Assembly (NCBI RefSeq): GCF_004358755.1
Contig: NZ_SMZY01000002.1
Location: forward strand, 806,001-870,000
Direction of reading: 5' to 3'
Source: Peribacillus frigoritolerans
GTDB taxonomy: Bacteria; Bacillota; Bacilli; Bacillales; Bacillaceae
Length of the DNA stretch: 64,000 nt
Under the pieces are notes generated by a model that did no database searches, was not told the origin of the DNA, and saw only the letters and a program-made list of their open reading frames with translations. Below are positions 17,078-26,092 of the stretch, piece after piece. The position numbers and the translations under genes were made by a program. The number at the start of each line of letters is the position of its first letter. Position 1 is the first letter of the stretch.

Positions 17078-18601
17078 TTATAGCAGAGGTGAAAGCAGTC
17101 TGGACATTGATTCATAAAGCTTATGCCTGAAAGGACGTTTATTAAATTCATCCATGATAATTTCATGCGATACTTTAAGATCACGCTCATACTCATCGAC
17201 AAGCTTTTGTGTGCTTCTTGTCCGGTAAAGAAAGGCATTTACTTCAAAATTCAAATGGAAGCTTCTCATATCCATATTTGCTGTTCCTATAGATGCAAGT
17301 TCATAATCAACAATCACAATTTTGCTGTGCATAAAGCCTTCTTCATACTCGTAAATTTTCACACCCGCTTCAAGCAGTTCCAGGAAATATGACCTTGAAG
17401 CATAAAAGACGATCTTTTTATCAGGCCGCTTTGGCACAAGCAGCCTCACATCCACACCGCTTAATGCAGCTACCTTTAAGGCTGAAAGAATATCTTCATC
17501 AGGCACAAAATAAGGAGAGGCAATCCAGATGGAATCTTTGGCGGATGTAATCATCGAGAAGAACAGATTCTTAATGACTTCCCATTTATTATCAGGACCT
17601 CCGGCGATGATCTGTACGCCGCCTTCATGCTCTTCAAGCTGAACAGATGGAGTCATATATTCCTTCTTCACAATATTTTCGCCGGTCATGTAATACCAAT
17701 CCTGAAGAAAAATCATTTGCAGCGTGCGGACAGCTTCGCCCCACACCATTAAATGAGTGTCACGCCAAAACCCGAAATATTCGTCCTTGCCCAAGTATTC
17801 ATCACCGACATTCAAACCGCCGACAAACCCGACTGTTCCATCGATGACGATGATTTTTCTGTGATTGCGGAAATTGACTTTGTTATTTAAAAAAGGCATT
17901 TTAACTGGTAAGAATGAAACAACATCAATGCCTGACTGCTGCATTTCTTTAATGTACGTTTTTGATAATTTCCAGCTTCCGACCGAATCATATAAAAAGC
18001 GAACCTCTACGCCTTCTTTTGCTTTCTTAATCAAAGCATCTTTTAGCTTGTTGCCGACCTCATCGTGTCTGACTATATAATATTCAAGGTGAATGTGATG
18101 CTTGGCCTTCTCTATTTCACCGAAAATATGACCAAATGTCTCATTGCCATTCGTCAATGCTTTCGTTCTTGTGGCAAAAGAGATGGGAGTATGTCCAAGG
18201 CGGTGGGCAAGATTAAAAAGCATTTGCTGATGGTCGCCCATTAAATCAATTCTATCTTCATAAGTCGATTGATTGCCTTCAATTTCAAACATGATTTTTT
18301 CATCAACCAGCGCTTTTCGGTCAAATAACTTCTTCTTTCTCACATTGCGGCCAAATACAAGATAAAACAAAAAACCGATCAGCGGAAAACTTCCAAGGAC
18401 AACAAGCCATGTAATCGTTTGAGATGGTTTGCGGTTTTCAAGGAATATGACAAATCCGATAAAAATAATTGAAAAAGTAAAAAGTACAGTTGTAGCAGTA
18501 ATCATCCATTCACTTGAAATACTGCCCGTAAAATTTTGAATGATGTAGATGGAAAAACCAATAATAATGGCAAATAAGAGCACTCGAACCGTATTTTTCA
18601 T
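17078..18601 (-). CDS. cls: Cardiolipin synthase (phospholipase D family)
   Basis: A 507-residue membrane enzyme. Two N-terminal membrane helices (about 5-25 and 34-53) precede a further short hydrophobic hairpin with FLFYLVFGRN. Two HxK(x)4D catalytic motifs follow: NHRKIIVIDG (about residue 246) and MHSKIVIVDY (about residue 425), each with its downstream glycine-rich segment (GFVGGLN, ASIGTANMD). It condenses two phosphatidylglycerols to cardiolipin. Bacilli have several paralogues (ClsA, YwiE, YwjE); which one this is cannot be decided. It lies between mecA and coiA, apparently with its own terminator. Confidence 0.93.
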   Translation of the reverse strand: MKNTVRVLLFAIIIGFSIYIIQNFTGSISSEWMITATTVLFTFSIIFIGFVIFLENRKPSQTITWLVVLGSFPLIGFLFYLVFGRNVRKKKLFDRKALVDEKIMFEIEGNQSTYEDRIDLMGDHQQMLFNLAHRLGHTPISFATRTKALTNGNETFGHIFGEIEKAKHHIHLEYYIVRHDEVGNKLKDALIKKAKEGVEVRFLYDSVGSWKLSKTYIKEMQQSGIDVVSFLPVKMPFLNNKVNFRNHRKIIVIDGTVGFVGGLNVGDEYLGKDEYFGFWRDTHLMVWGEAVRTLQMIFLQDWYYMTGENIVKKEYMTPSVQLEEHEGGVQIIAGGPDNKWEVIKNLFFSMITSAKDSIWIASPYFVPDEDILSALKVAALSGVDVRLLVPKRPDKKIVFYASRSYFLELLEAGVKIYEYEEGFMHSKIVIVDYELASIGTANMDMRSFHLNFEVNAFLYRTRSTQKLVDEYERDLKVSHEIIMDEFNKRPFRHKLYESMSRLLSPLL

Positions 18602-18648
18602 GTTTTACCCCTGACTTTTATAATGGTTCTGTCATAATAGGAATGCTT

Positions 18649-18687
18649 AAAAAAGCCGATTTCAACAGCATGAAATCGGCATTTTTT
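18649..18687 (-). terminator. Intrinsic terminator after mecA
   Basis: TGCCGATTTCA...TGAAATCGGC stem with poly-T on the minus strand, between mecA and cls. Confidence 0.9.
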
Positions 18688-18692
18688 CCTGT

Positions 18693-19364
18693 TTAGCTAA
18701 AATGTTTCTTCACAACGTCAAGAGCTTCATCCGCAATAATTTCCTTGCCGTATTCGGTGACGCGGTGAATCGTCATGCGCGATTCTTGTCCATACTCGAG
18801 TATGATACTAAGCATATTCTCAATGTCTTCATCTGAGTGCTGCTCATCAAACTCTACATACAGATAGTAGTTTTTATCCAGTGAGTACAGTGAATTGACA
18901 AAGCCGCTCACAGGAACTTGGGCTAAAGCAATAATATGTTCAAAATCATTAAATTTTATCAAGAATTGCAGCTGCTGCTCTTCTTCCTCAGCGGAACCGT
19001 CCGATTTGTCATCAAGATCATCATTAAAGTGCTGATCAAGAATAGACTCGATGTTCTCATCGACCGGCAGCTCCTTCATTTTATCCTCTGACAATGGAAG
19101 CTCAATCTTCTGACCGTCTTTTGAAAGCTGAGCTCTTGTGACAATGACTTCTAACCCCTTATCGAGAGCCTGAACCTGAATCCACAGCGGCCCTTCCACC
19201 ATGAAGTCTTCCTCATCGTGGACTTCATCCATCATTTCCCAAAAAAGCTCTTCACTTCTTTCGCGGTTGTACCAGATTTCATCTCTGTCAAAACCGCGTT
19301 CTTCTATATCAAGATATGAAATATAAAACTTTACGGTATATTCATTAATACGTTCTATCTCCAT
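18693..19364 (-). CDS. mecA: MecA, ClpC adaptor protein
   Basis: A 223-residue acidic adaptor. The N-terminal domain (MEIERINEYTVKFYISYLDI, about residues 1-90) binds substrates such as ComK and ComS; a charged linker (about 110-130, DDLDDKSDGSAEEEEQQ) separates it from the C-terminal ClpC-binding domain beginning LQFLIKFNDFEHII. MecA hexamerises ClpC and targets ComK to ClpCP, blocking competence. The length is slightly above the 218 residues of B. subtilis MecA. GGAAGG lies upstream of the ATG. It is monocistronic. Confidence 0.95.
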   Translation of the reverse strand: MEIERINEYTVKFYISYLDIEERGFDRDEIWYNRERSEELFWEMMDEVHDEEDFMVEGPLWIQVQALDKGLEVIVTRAQLSKDGQKIELPLSEDKMKELPVDENIESILDQHFNDDLDDKSDGSAEEEEQQLQFLIKFNDFEHIIALAQVPVSGFVNSLYSLDKNYYLYVEFDEQHSDEDIENMLSIILEYGQESRMTIHRVTEYGKEIIADEALDVVKKHFS

Positions 19365-19685
19365 CTTTACAACCTTCCCTTCTATATATGATGTTGAAGG
19401 GACAACTAAACCCCTAAATAAGTTGCACTTTTCTACACTTTACCCAAATCAGCAGCTATTTAATCGTCAGCGCAACGCATCATTAGCTTATAAAACTTGT
19501 CTTGAAAATGAGACTTGCCTTTCAAGATTCTTGTACTCCTATTTTATGATAAAACAGCTCCGAATGAAATAAAAAAACCTTGAATTTACAAAAACAGTTA
19601 TTTACCTATATAGAATGGCTCATAAATCAAAGATCTCTTCATATATATGGTACGAGCAGTCTATAACAGGGAAAGAGGTACTTAA
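19365..19685. other. Intergenic region between divergent mecA and the TerC-family gene
   Basis: 321 AT-rich bases with no ORF or recognised riboswitch; in particular no yybP-ykoY manganese aptamer core, which precedes some other TerC-family genes. A 7-bp inverted repeat CTTGAAA/TTTCAAG occurs at 19501-19526 without a T-run. Both divergent promoters must be here. Confidence 0.5.
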
Positions 19686-20360
19686 ATGGAACAGGAATTT
19701 CTCATGTCTTTGATTATGATTATCGGCATTGATTTGCTCCTTGGAGGAGATAACGCGATCGTTATTGCAATGGCAAGCCGAAATCTTCCTCCTAAACAGC
19801 GGAAAAAAGCAGTTATTTTAGGAACGGTTTTCGCAATCGGGGTTCGCATCATGCTTACTTCCGTAGCTGTCTACTTGTTCCAGATTCCTTTTGTACAGCT
19901 GATTGGCGGAATCCTGCTCCTCTACATCGCGTATCATTTAATTGTAGGAACGCAGGAAAAGGAAGGAGAAATTAAGAGTCATCATTCATTGAGAAAAGCC
20001 GTTCAGACAATTGTACTTGCTGATATGCTGATGGGAATGGATAATGTCATTGCAGTTGCGGGGGCGGCTAACGGCCAGACGTTTCTGGTCGTCATCGGAC
20101 TGTTAATCTCAATTCCGATTATGATTTGGGGCAGCAATATCATTCTGAAAATATTGGATAAATATCCTGCCCTCATTTATATCGGAGGAGGAATGCTTGC
20201 TTATACCGCAGGCAAAATGATCATCCATGAACACAAGCTCGCACCAATCTTCCATACTCATCCAAGCATGGGTGTTATGCTCCCTTATTTGCTCATTTTA
20301 TTTTTAATCCTGGCAGGCATGATTTATCAGCGCATCGAAAAAAACGAAAACCTTCCTTAA
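19686..20360 (+). CDS. yjbE: TerC-family membrane protein (YjbE)
   Basis: A 224-residue protein with about seven membrane helices. Two related acidic motifs mark the TerC/LysE-like family: GIDLLLGGDNAIVIAMA near the N terminus and LADMLMGMDNVIAVAGAA in the middle, whose Asp residues are the likely metal ligands. Relatives YkoY and YceF export Mn2+ to metallate secreted enzymes. YjbE is the third B. subtilis paralogue, so a metal-export role is inferred only. The SD is AAAGAGG. A terminator overlaps the stop codon. Confidence 0.88.
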   Translation: MEQEFLMSLIMIIGIDLLLGGDNAIVIAMASRNLPPKQRKKAVILGTVFAIGVRIMLTSVAVYLFQIPFVQLIGGILLLYIAYHLIVGTQEKEGEIKSHHSLRKAVQTIVLADMLMGMDNVIAVAGAANGQTFLVVIGLLISIPIMIWGSNIILKILDKYPALIYIGGGMLAYTAGKMIIHEHKLAPIFHTHPSMGVMLPYLLILFLILAGMIYQRIEKNENLP

Positions 20361-20380
20361 TAGATAAGGAAGGTTTTCTA
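20347..20380 (+). terminator. Intrinsic terminator at the yjbE stop
   Basis: AAAACCTTCCTTA pairs with TAAGGAAGGTTTT; the stop codon lies inside the stem. Confidence 0.85.
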
Positions 20381-20394
20381 TGGGTTATGATTCA

Positions 20395-20796
20395 TTAACT
20401 GAAATTCACTAAACGCTGTGCTTCACGCAGCTGATATGTGCGAACTTTTCTAGGCAAGAAGCGTCTGATTTCATCCTCATTGTACCCGACCTGCAATCGC
20501 TTTTCATCAATGATGATAGGGCGTCTGAGTAAGCCTGGGTGCTCCTGAATCAGATCATAAAGATCTTGAAGAGGCATTGTTTCAACGTTCACGTTCAATT
20601 TTTGAAAGATCTTTGAACGAGTTGAAATAATTTCATCCGTTCCATCTTCAGTCATGCGCAAGATTTCTTTAATCTCATTAACTGACAATGGCTCAGAAAA
20701 GATATTGCGCTCTGTATATGCTATTTCATGTTCTTCTAACCATGCTTTTGCTTTACGACAAGAAGTACAGCTTGGTGATGTATATAACGTTACCAT
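20395..20796 (-). CDS. spx: Spx, redox-stress transcriptional regulator
   Basis: A 133-residue ArsC-like protein nearly identical in pattern to B. subtilis Spx. The redox switch CTSC (Cys10, Cys13) lies in [16 protein letters not shown]. The [20 protein letters not shown] region supports the RNA polymerase alpha-CTD interface, and the conserved C-terminal tail ends AQRLVNFS, near the usual LAN end recognised for proteolysis. Oxidised Spx binds RNA polymerase to activate thiol-stress genes. YjbH and ClpXP degrade it. It has AAAGGAGTG upstream. yjbC lies upstream on the same strand, as in the yjbC-spx operon. Confidence 0.97.
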   Translation of the reverse strand: MVTLYTSPSCTSCRKAKAWLEEHEIAYTERNIFSEPLSVNEIKEILRMTEDGTDEIISTRSKIFQKLNVNVETMPLQDLYDLIQEHPGLLRRPIIIDEKRLQVGYNEDEIRRFLPRKVRTYQLREAQRLVNFS

Positions 20797-21077
20797 AAAC
20801 CTTTCACTCCTTTTTGTGTAAAATGAGCAGACTGCTTATATTAGTAATTAGTATTACTTTATGTTTAAATTGAAAGAACTACAATTAAGTAATATCTATA
20901 ACGAATTATACTATAGAAAAGTAAGTAAGTATATACTTTTTAAATACAAATGTTTGACAAAACAGTTACAATTCCGAAAAAAATCGACGGATTTTATTTA
21001 CTATTTAATCAAACTTCCTCTAAAATCTGTTCTTTCAGGTTCATCCATCACTCAGGATGAGGCAATCTGATTCTCAA

Positions 21078-21656
21078 TTAATCCAGGCTATCGAAGATAT
21101 CTTTCTGCTTATCCTGATCCTGCATGGATAATACTTCCTGGACATCCTGATATTCTTTTCCGTAGATTTCTTTATCTTTGTAAGTATGAATCATTAAGTA
21201 TGTTTTTTTCATGGCTTCATATATTAATTCTTCAGAAGCATCTTCAGGGGACCAATAAAGAATTTCCATTGCATTCACTTCGTTTGTAGCAAGCGACTTT
21301 CTTCTGTATCCAATTGATTTTGCATGCTGAAACCCTTCTCGCTGATAGAACTTTAAGCGCTTGCCCGTATCAAGAATATCTTCATCCACGGGTTCCACCT
21401 CTAGAATAATCGGTTTTCCAATCTCTTTTAAATTTGAAATCAGCTTATGGCCTAGACCTTGTCCTCTCGCTTTTTTCGACACAAACAAGTAGTCAATAAA
21501 GATGAAATCTTCTAATTCAGCATACATAAGAACATGATGTTCTCCTTCATCTTTATGATAAATATCACCCCGCTCTTTCAAGAGAGTTTCGATATGTTCT
21601 TTAGACTTCATTTCCTCGATAGGAAAATATTGATTTAACTTCTCATACCAATTCAT
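21078..21656 (-). CDS. yjbC: GNAT-family acetyltransferase (YjbC)
   Basis: A 192-residue protein, the same length as B. subtilis YjbC. The GNAT acetyl-CoA loop is present as SKKARGQGLGHKLISNLKE (R/QxxGxG/A pattern), preceded by the beta-4 strand DFIFIDYLFV. The C-terminal ~60 residues are an acidic YjbC-specific extension. The substrate is unknown. It lies upstream of spx by about 280 bases; in B. subtilis yjbC-spx is a stress-induced operon with additional promoters between the genes, and this gap could hold the same. The SD is GGAGCGGG. Confidence 0.9.
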   Translation of the reverse strand: MNWYEKLNQYFPIEEMKSKEHIETLLKERGDIYHKDEGEHHVLMYAELEDFIFIDYLFVSKKARGQGLGHKLISNLKEIGKPIILEVEPVDEDILDTGKRLKFYQREGFQHAKSIGYRRKSLATNEVNAMEILYWSPEDASEELIYEAMKKTYLMIHTYKDKEIYGKEYQDVQEVLSMQDQDKQKDIFDSLD

Positions 21657-21776
21657 TGACCCGCTCCTTGCACGTTTTTAACGTTCGTTTCTTTCTAAAT
21701 TAGATATACCCTCTTTCCTTAGTGTTAAACATAAGCTACTATAAAATTATAAGTAAATAATGGGATGGTGAAGATT

Positions 21777-21962
21777 TTGTTTGAATATGCGTTCGATTTT
21801 CTGCTTGTTGCTGCTTTGGTCATTGGAATAACAGCTTTAATGGGAGTCATAACGAATGGAATCGGAGAAACCATCTTCAGCGGAAAAAAGAAAAATGAAA
21901 ACGTTGAACACACTTTAAAAACGCAGGCAGGATGGCGAAAAGTCGGCGGCAGGCGGAGATAG
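21777..21962 (+). CDS. Small membrane protein, unknown
   Basis: A short protein of one long hydrophobic segment (FDFLLVAALVIGITALMGVI) followed by a basic tail ending VGGRRR. Two starts are possible: ATG 21765 without a visible site, or TTG 21777 preceded by GATGGTGA at 5 bases. I chose the TTG, giving about 61 residues; other small genes in this window also use TTG. A good terminator directly follows, supporting a real transcript. No family is recognised. Confidence 0.5.
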   Translation: MFEYAFDFLLVAALVIGITALMGVITNGIGETIFSGKKKNENVEHTLKTQAGWRKVGGRRR

Positions 21963-21975
21963 TATTTAATGAAGG

Positions 21976-22005
21976 AAACCGGTCTTGATGACCGGTTTTT
22001 TTGTT
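21976..22005 (+). terminator. Intrinsic terminator
   Basis: AAACCGGTC pairs with GACCGGTTT around TTGAT, followed by TTTTGTTTT; 13 bases after the small membrane gene. Confidence 0.88.
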
Positions 22006-22159
22006 TTGGATTTCATGTGAAACACTCTTAATCTAATGCAGGATCATTAATTTTGAGGAATCACATTATGCAGTTAATTATGGGGAGGCTGCGCTGGGGT
22101 CCCCTGAGGGAAACATTTAAGTCGGTTCTTTCTCTAAAAAAGGACTGAAATTGAGGTTT

Positions 22160-22639
22160 GTGGAATCATAGACCTCCTTTGAGGACACTTTTCACACTGA
22201 ATCACGTCAAAGTGGAATCATAGACCTCCTTTGAGGACACTTTTCATGCTGAATCACTTCAAAGTGGAATCATAGACACCCTTTGAGGACACTTTTCAAA
22301 CTGAATCACTTCAAAGTGGAATCATAGACCTCCTTTAAGGACACTTTTCATGCTAAATCACGTCAAAGTGGAATCATAGACCTCCTTTGAGGACACTTTT
22401 CATGCTAAATCACGTCAAAGTGGAATCATAGACCTCCTTTGAGGACACTTTTCAAACTGAACCACTTCAAAGTGGGATCATAGACCTCCTTTGAGGACAC
22501 TTTTCACACTGAACCACGTTAAAGTGGAATCATAGACCTCCTTTGAGGACACTTTTCATGCTAAATCACGTCAAAGTGGGATCATAGACCTCCTTTGAGG
22601 ACACTTTTCAAACTGAACCACTTCAAAGTGGGATCATAG
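22160..22639. repeat. 52-bp tandem repeat array A (nine full units plus a partial tenth)
   Basis: Units start at 22160, 22212, 22264, 22316, 22368, 22420, 22472, 22524 and 22576, exactly 52 bases apart; a tenth starts at 22628 and stops at the DUF4015 gene's terminator. Each unit reads GTGGAATCATAGACCTCC, TTTGAGGACACTTTTCA, a short variable stretch (ACACTGAA, TGCTAAA, AAACTGAA) and TCACGTCAAA or CCACTTCAAA. Each can fold: CCTC/GAGG inner stem, AAAGTG/CACTTT outer stem. Variation is limited to a few positions. No ORF runs through it. The 150 bases before it (22006-22159) show nothing recognisable. Confidence 0.95.
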
Positions 22640-22645
22640 AAAAAA

Positions 22646-22681
22646 ACGGATACTGAAATGCGCTGCATTTCAGTACCCGTT
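22646..22681 (-). terminator. Intrinsic terminator after the DUF4015 gene
   Basis: ACGGGTACTGAAATGCA pairs with TGCATTTCAGTATCCGT-type arm (one mismatch), followed by a T-run on the minus strand. It begins where the 52-bp array ends. Confidence 0.9.
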
Positions 22682-22713
22682 TTTTCTGTATTTTGCTGTA
22701 CTCTCTTATTGCA

Positions 22714-23919
22714 TCAAGGCGTGTAATCTACGCCTTTTGTATAGTTATTTCCGGCATTCCAAAGAAGGTACTCTTCTATCCCCTGATCATTCAATGCCTT
22801 GATTTGGGCTTCTACATCTTCTTTTCCGTACTTTTTGTAGTTTCCGCTTCCGAGCCATGAGGCTGTGAAATCCTGAAGCCACGGGCGCGATACGGGTCTT
22901 GTTTTCAGTTCATCAAGCTTTTTGTTTTCAAGCTTTGCATATTCAGTTATGAGTTCGTAAGGTTTTAAGTCGGGCTTCGCAATGCCGAAATAGGCCGTCC
23001 AGTGACTTGGATAAATCATGGATGAGATGACATCCACATGGTCTGAGATTTTGGTGAAGTTTTGGCCGATACCTGGTGCTTCAGGCAATGTCGCTGTATA
23101 TCCAAAGATATCAACGGACGTTTTAACGCCATAAGGCTTCAATTTTTCTCTAGCGTATTCAACAAAATCCGTTACAGCTGTTACTCGTTTTTGAACATTG
23201 TCTTGCTTTGAGTCTGTATAATCCCCGTGGCTGTATTTTAGCGTGGCATCTTTGTTTTCGAACCCTTCAGGGAAACGGACGTAATCAAATTGAATTTCCT
23301 GAAAACCGAGCTTTGCGGCTTCAATGGCAATCTGAACATTGTAATCCCATACGTCTTTAACAAATGGGTTTACAAATGATTCTCCGCGCCCGTTCTTCCA
23401 GACACTGTTTCCGTCTTTATATGACCATTCCGGTTTTTTATTTGCAAGAACCGAATCCTTAAAAACAACAACTCTCGCTATCGGATAGATTTTCTTTTTC
23501 TCAAGCTCTTTCAGCATGGCGCGCGGATCTTTTATGTATTGTTGACTAATATCGTAATAAGGAGACGCGGGGTCAGGGCGATAAGTCAAATTCCCGTAAT
23601 CATCTTTCACATCAATGACCATTGCGTTTAAATCCGTTGTATCCATCAGCTTTGTCAGCTGTTCAAACTTGCTTCCTCCGGCAGAATGTCCTGTTACATA
23701 GATTCCTCTGATTGCATCTGGATATTCAAACTTCAATCCTGAATCAAATACAAAACGGGGCATCGAATCCGGCAATTCTTTCTTTTGATACACAAGTTCT
23801 TTACTATTGTGTGCAGAGGCAACTAAGCCTGTGTCTGCCTGCACCTGATAGCCTGCTCCAGCTGCGGCAATAGATCCTGCTATCAGGAATGCAGGTACAA
23901 TCTTTTGAAAAAAAGCCAC
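22714..23919 (-). CDS. Exported putative glycoside hydrolase, DUF4015 family
   Basis: About 401 residues. A signal peptide is clear (KIVPAFLIAGSIAAAGAG, cleavage probably near QVQADTG). The mature part has the DUF4015 TIM-barrel pattern: IRGIYVTGHSAGG, TTDLNAMVIDVKDDYGNLTY, FQEIQFDYVRFPEG (conserved acidic pair), KTSVDIFGYTA and a C-terminal EEYLLWNAGNNYT. Substrate unknown; a polysaccharide is inferred. I chose GTG 23919 since GGAGGGTG lies 6 bases upstream; the in-frame GTG at 23928 abuts the site. It is monocistronic. Confidence 0.82.
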   Translation of the reverse strand: MAFFQKIVPAFLIAGSIAAAGAGYQVQADTGLVASAHNSKELVYQKKELPDSMPRFVFDSGLKFEYPDAIRGIYVTGHSAGGSKFEQLTKLMDTTDLNAMVIDVKDDYGNLTYRPDPASPYYDISQQYIKDPRAMLKELEKKKIYPIARVVVFKDSVLANKKPEWSYKDGNSVWKNGRGESFVNPFVKDVWDYNVQIAIEAAKLGFQEIQFDYVRFPEGFENKDATLKYSHGDYTDSKQDNVQKRVTAVTDFVEYAREKLKPYGVKTSVDIFGYTATLPEAPGIGQNFTKISDHVDVISSMIYPSHWTAYFGIAKPDLKPYELITEYAKLENKKLDELKTRPVSRPWLQDFTASWLGSGNYKKYGKEDVEAQIKALNDQGIEEYLLWNAGNNYTKGVDYTP

Positions 23920-24049
23920 GTTTAACACCCTCCATTTGCTGATCTCTCCTCATTATAAATGAAAAATCAGGATGTTCATACATGTATTGGGACTTATTTT
24001 GACAATTTTCTACAGCTTTCCGCTTTCATTTCTCATTCTTTTTACACAT

Positions 24050-24085
24050 AAAAAAAAGTGATCTCAGTCAATGAGATCACTTTGC
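24050..24085 (-). terminator. Intrinsic terminator after oppF
   Basis: AAAGTGATCTCA pairs with TGAGATCACTTT, followed by eight Ts on the minus strand. Confidence 0.92.
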
Positions 24086-24086
24086 A

Positions 24087-25025
24087 TTACTTCGCGTATA
24101 AAGTTTTGTACTGCTTGTATTCAGCTTCTGAACACATAACGAAATGGCCAGGTTTTACTTCACGGAACTGCGGCTCATCTCCTTCTGTATACTGATGCTG
24201 GGCTGGATCGTATTTCTTTCTGACACGAGTGCGCTCATAATCAGGATCTGGAAGAGGTATAGCAGAAAGCAATGCTTGTGTATAAGGATGAATCGGATTG
24301 TTGTATAGCTCTTCTGCATCTGCAAGTTCAACCAGCTTGCCAAAATACATAACACCGATGCGGTCGCTGATGTATTTTACCATTGAAAGGTCATGGGCAA
24401 TAAATAGATACGTAAGGCCTTTTTCTTTTTGCAGTTTCTTCATTAAGTTTACAACCTGTGCCTGAATGGACACATCAAGTGCAGATATTGGCTCATCTGC
24501 AATAATGAAGTCAGGATCTACTGCAAGTGCACGCGCGATTCCGATACGCTGGCGCTGTCCGCCGCTGAATTCATGCGGAAAACGGTTAGCATGCTCCCGG
24601 TTCAGACCTACTGTTTCAAGTAGCTCGTACACTCTTTCCATCCGCTCTTTATCTGATTTTGCCAAACCATGAATATCAATTCCCTCGGCAATAACGTCAG
24701 ATACTTTCATGCGCGGGTTTAAGGAAGCGTATGGATCCTGGAAAATCATCTGCATTTTGCGGTTAAAAATTTTCAGCTCGCTTTTTGATTTCTTACCGTG
24801 AACGTTTACACCATTAAATTTCACTTCACCGTCTGTAGCATCGTATAAACGGATAATTGAACGGCCGGTTGTAGACTTTCCGCAGCCTGACTCACCAACA
24901 AGTCCAAGAGTTTCACCTTTATAGATATCAAATGAAATATTATCCACTGCTTTTACTTCATTTGCTTTTCCTATATTAAAATGCTGTTTTAAATTTTTGA
25001 CCTCAAGAAGTTTTTCTCTTTCCAT
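24087..25025 (-). CDS. oppF: Oligopeptide ABC transporter ATP-binding protein OppF
   Basis: A 312-residue ABC ATPase of the Opp/Dpp class. Walker A is GLVGESGCGKST, the signature is HEFSGGQRQRIGIARAL, and Walker B is PDFIIADEPISALD; the C-terminal oligopeptide/dipeptide extension (AIPLPDPDYERTR) follows. It pairs with OppD to energise peptide import through OppB-OppC. It is the last gene of oppABCDF, 3 bases after oppD, and is followed by a strong terminator. Opp imports nutrient and signalling peptides, including competence and Phr peptides in B. subtilis. Confidence 0.95.
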   Translation of the reverse strand: MEREKLLEVKNLKQHFNIGKANEVKAVDNISFDIYKGETLGLVGESGCGKSTTGRSIIRLYDATDGEVKFNGVNVHGKKSKSELKIFNRKMQMIFQDPYASLNPRMKVSDVIAEGIDIHGLAKSDKERMERVYELLETVGLNREHANRFPHEFSGGQRQRIGIARALAVDPDFIIADEPISALDVSIQAQVVNLMKKLQKEKGLTYLFIAHDLSMVKYISDRIGVMYFGKLVELADAEELYNNPIHPYTQALLSAIPLPDPDYERTRVRKKYDPAQHQYTEGDEPQFREVKPGHFVMCSEAEYKQYKTLYAK

Positions 25026-25028
25026 TAC

Positions 25029-26072
25029 TTACTTTCCCTCCTTCATTTCAGGGAACTTGCGCTGACGAAGCTTTACCGCTGCAGGCGGTTCAACCTTTGG
25101 TGCATCAGGATGAAGCAGCCATGTAGCAGCATAATGTGTATCTGAAACTTTAAACATTGGCGGCTGCTGTTCTAAATCAATTTGCATGGCATATTCGTTA
25201 CGCGGTGCAAAAGCATCGCCTTTTGGAGGATGCAATAAATTTGGAGGCGTTCCAGGTATTGCATACAGCTCCTGATCTTGCGAATCAAGGCTAGGCATTG
25301 AACTGATAAGGCCCCAAGTGTACGGATGCTGCGGATTGTAAAAAATCTCATCTACCGTTCCAATTTCAATGATTTTTCCTCCGTACATAACCGCTACACG
25401 ATCAGCAACATTTGCTACTACTCCAAGATCATGTGTAATGAAAATGATTGACGTGTCAATTTTCTTTTGAAGATCCTTCATCAGTTCAAGAATCTGAGCT
25501 TGAATCGTAACATCAAGAGCGGTAGTAGGCTCGTCCGCAATTAACACTTTCGGATTGCAAGCAAGCGCGATGGCAATAACAACCCTCTGTCTCATACCGC
25601 CCGAGAACTGATGAGGGTATTGTTTGAAGCGCAGCTCAGGTTTTGGAATTCCAACAAGACGCAAGAGGTCAATCGCTCTTTCCTTTGCCTGTGCTTTGCT
25701 CATATTCTGATGCTTTACGATCGGCTCCATGATTTGCTTTCCAACAATCATTGTCGGATTCAATGAAGTCATTGGATCCTGAAAAATCATAGAGATATCT
25801 TTACCGCGGATTTTCTGCATTTGTTTATCAGACAGTTCCGCCAAGTTCTTTCCATTAAAGAGAATTTCACCTTGTTTGATTTCAGAGTTGCTCTCAGGCA
25901 ATAATCTCATGATGGATTTTGTTGTAACAGATTTACCGGAGCCTGATTCTCCTACAATCGCCAGTGTTTCCCCTTTTTTCAAGTCAAAGTCCACACCGCG
26001 AATGGCTTGTACTTCTCCTGCAAACGTGTGGAACGAAATATGCAAATCTTTTACTTCTAATATTTTTTCCAT
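25029..26072 (-). CDS. oppD: Oligopeptide ABC transporter ATP-binding protein OppD
   Basis: A 347-residue ABC ATPase. Walker A is [16 protein letters not shown], the signature [17 protein letters not shown], and Walker [15 protein letters not shown]. The C-terminal extension of this subfamily (PHPYTWGLISSMPSLD) is present but the cysteine cluster that binds an Fe-S or metal in some OppD proteins is absent: the tail around PPKGDAFAPRNEYAM lacks CxxRCP. It sits 20 bases after oppC. Confidence 0.95.
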   Translation of the reverse strand: MEKILEVKDLHISFHTFAGEVQAIRGVDFDLKKGETLAIVGESGSGKSVTTKSIMRLLPESNSEIKQGEILFNGKNLAELSDKQMQKIRGKDISMIFQDPMTSLNPTMIVGKQIMEPIVKHQNMSKAQAKERAIDLLRLVGIPKPELRFKQYPHQFSGGMRQRVVIAIALACNPKVLIADEPTTALDVTIQAQILELMKDLQKKIDTSIIFITHDLGVVANVADRVAVMYGGKIIEIGTVDEIFYNPQHPYTWGLISSMPSLDSQDQELYAIPGTPPNLLHPPKGDAFAPRNEYAMQIDLEQQPPMFKVSDTHYAATWLLHPDAPKVEPPAAVKLRQRKFPEMKEGK

Positions 26073-26092
26073 CTTAGGTCACCTGCCTTTTT

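Noticed and set aside
19365-19685. yybP-ykoY manganese riboswitch before yjbE
   Set aside because: The aptamer's conserved loops are absent; only a short inverted repeat is present.
20861-21070. Plus-strand ORF of 69 codons between spx and yjbC
   Set aside because: Very AT-rich, no ribosome-binding site, no recognisable pattern, and it overlaps the likely spx promoter region.
22160-22639. CRISPR array
   Set aside because: The whole 52-base unit is conserved, with no unique spacers; no cas genes are nearby. The same applies to the array at 57814.
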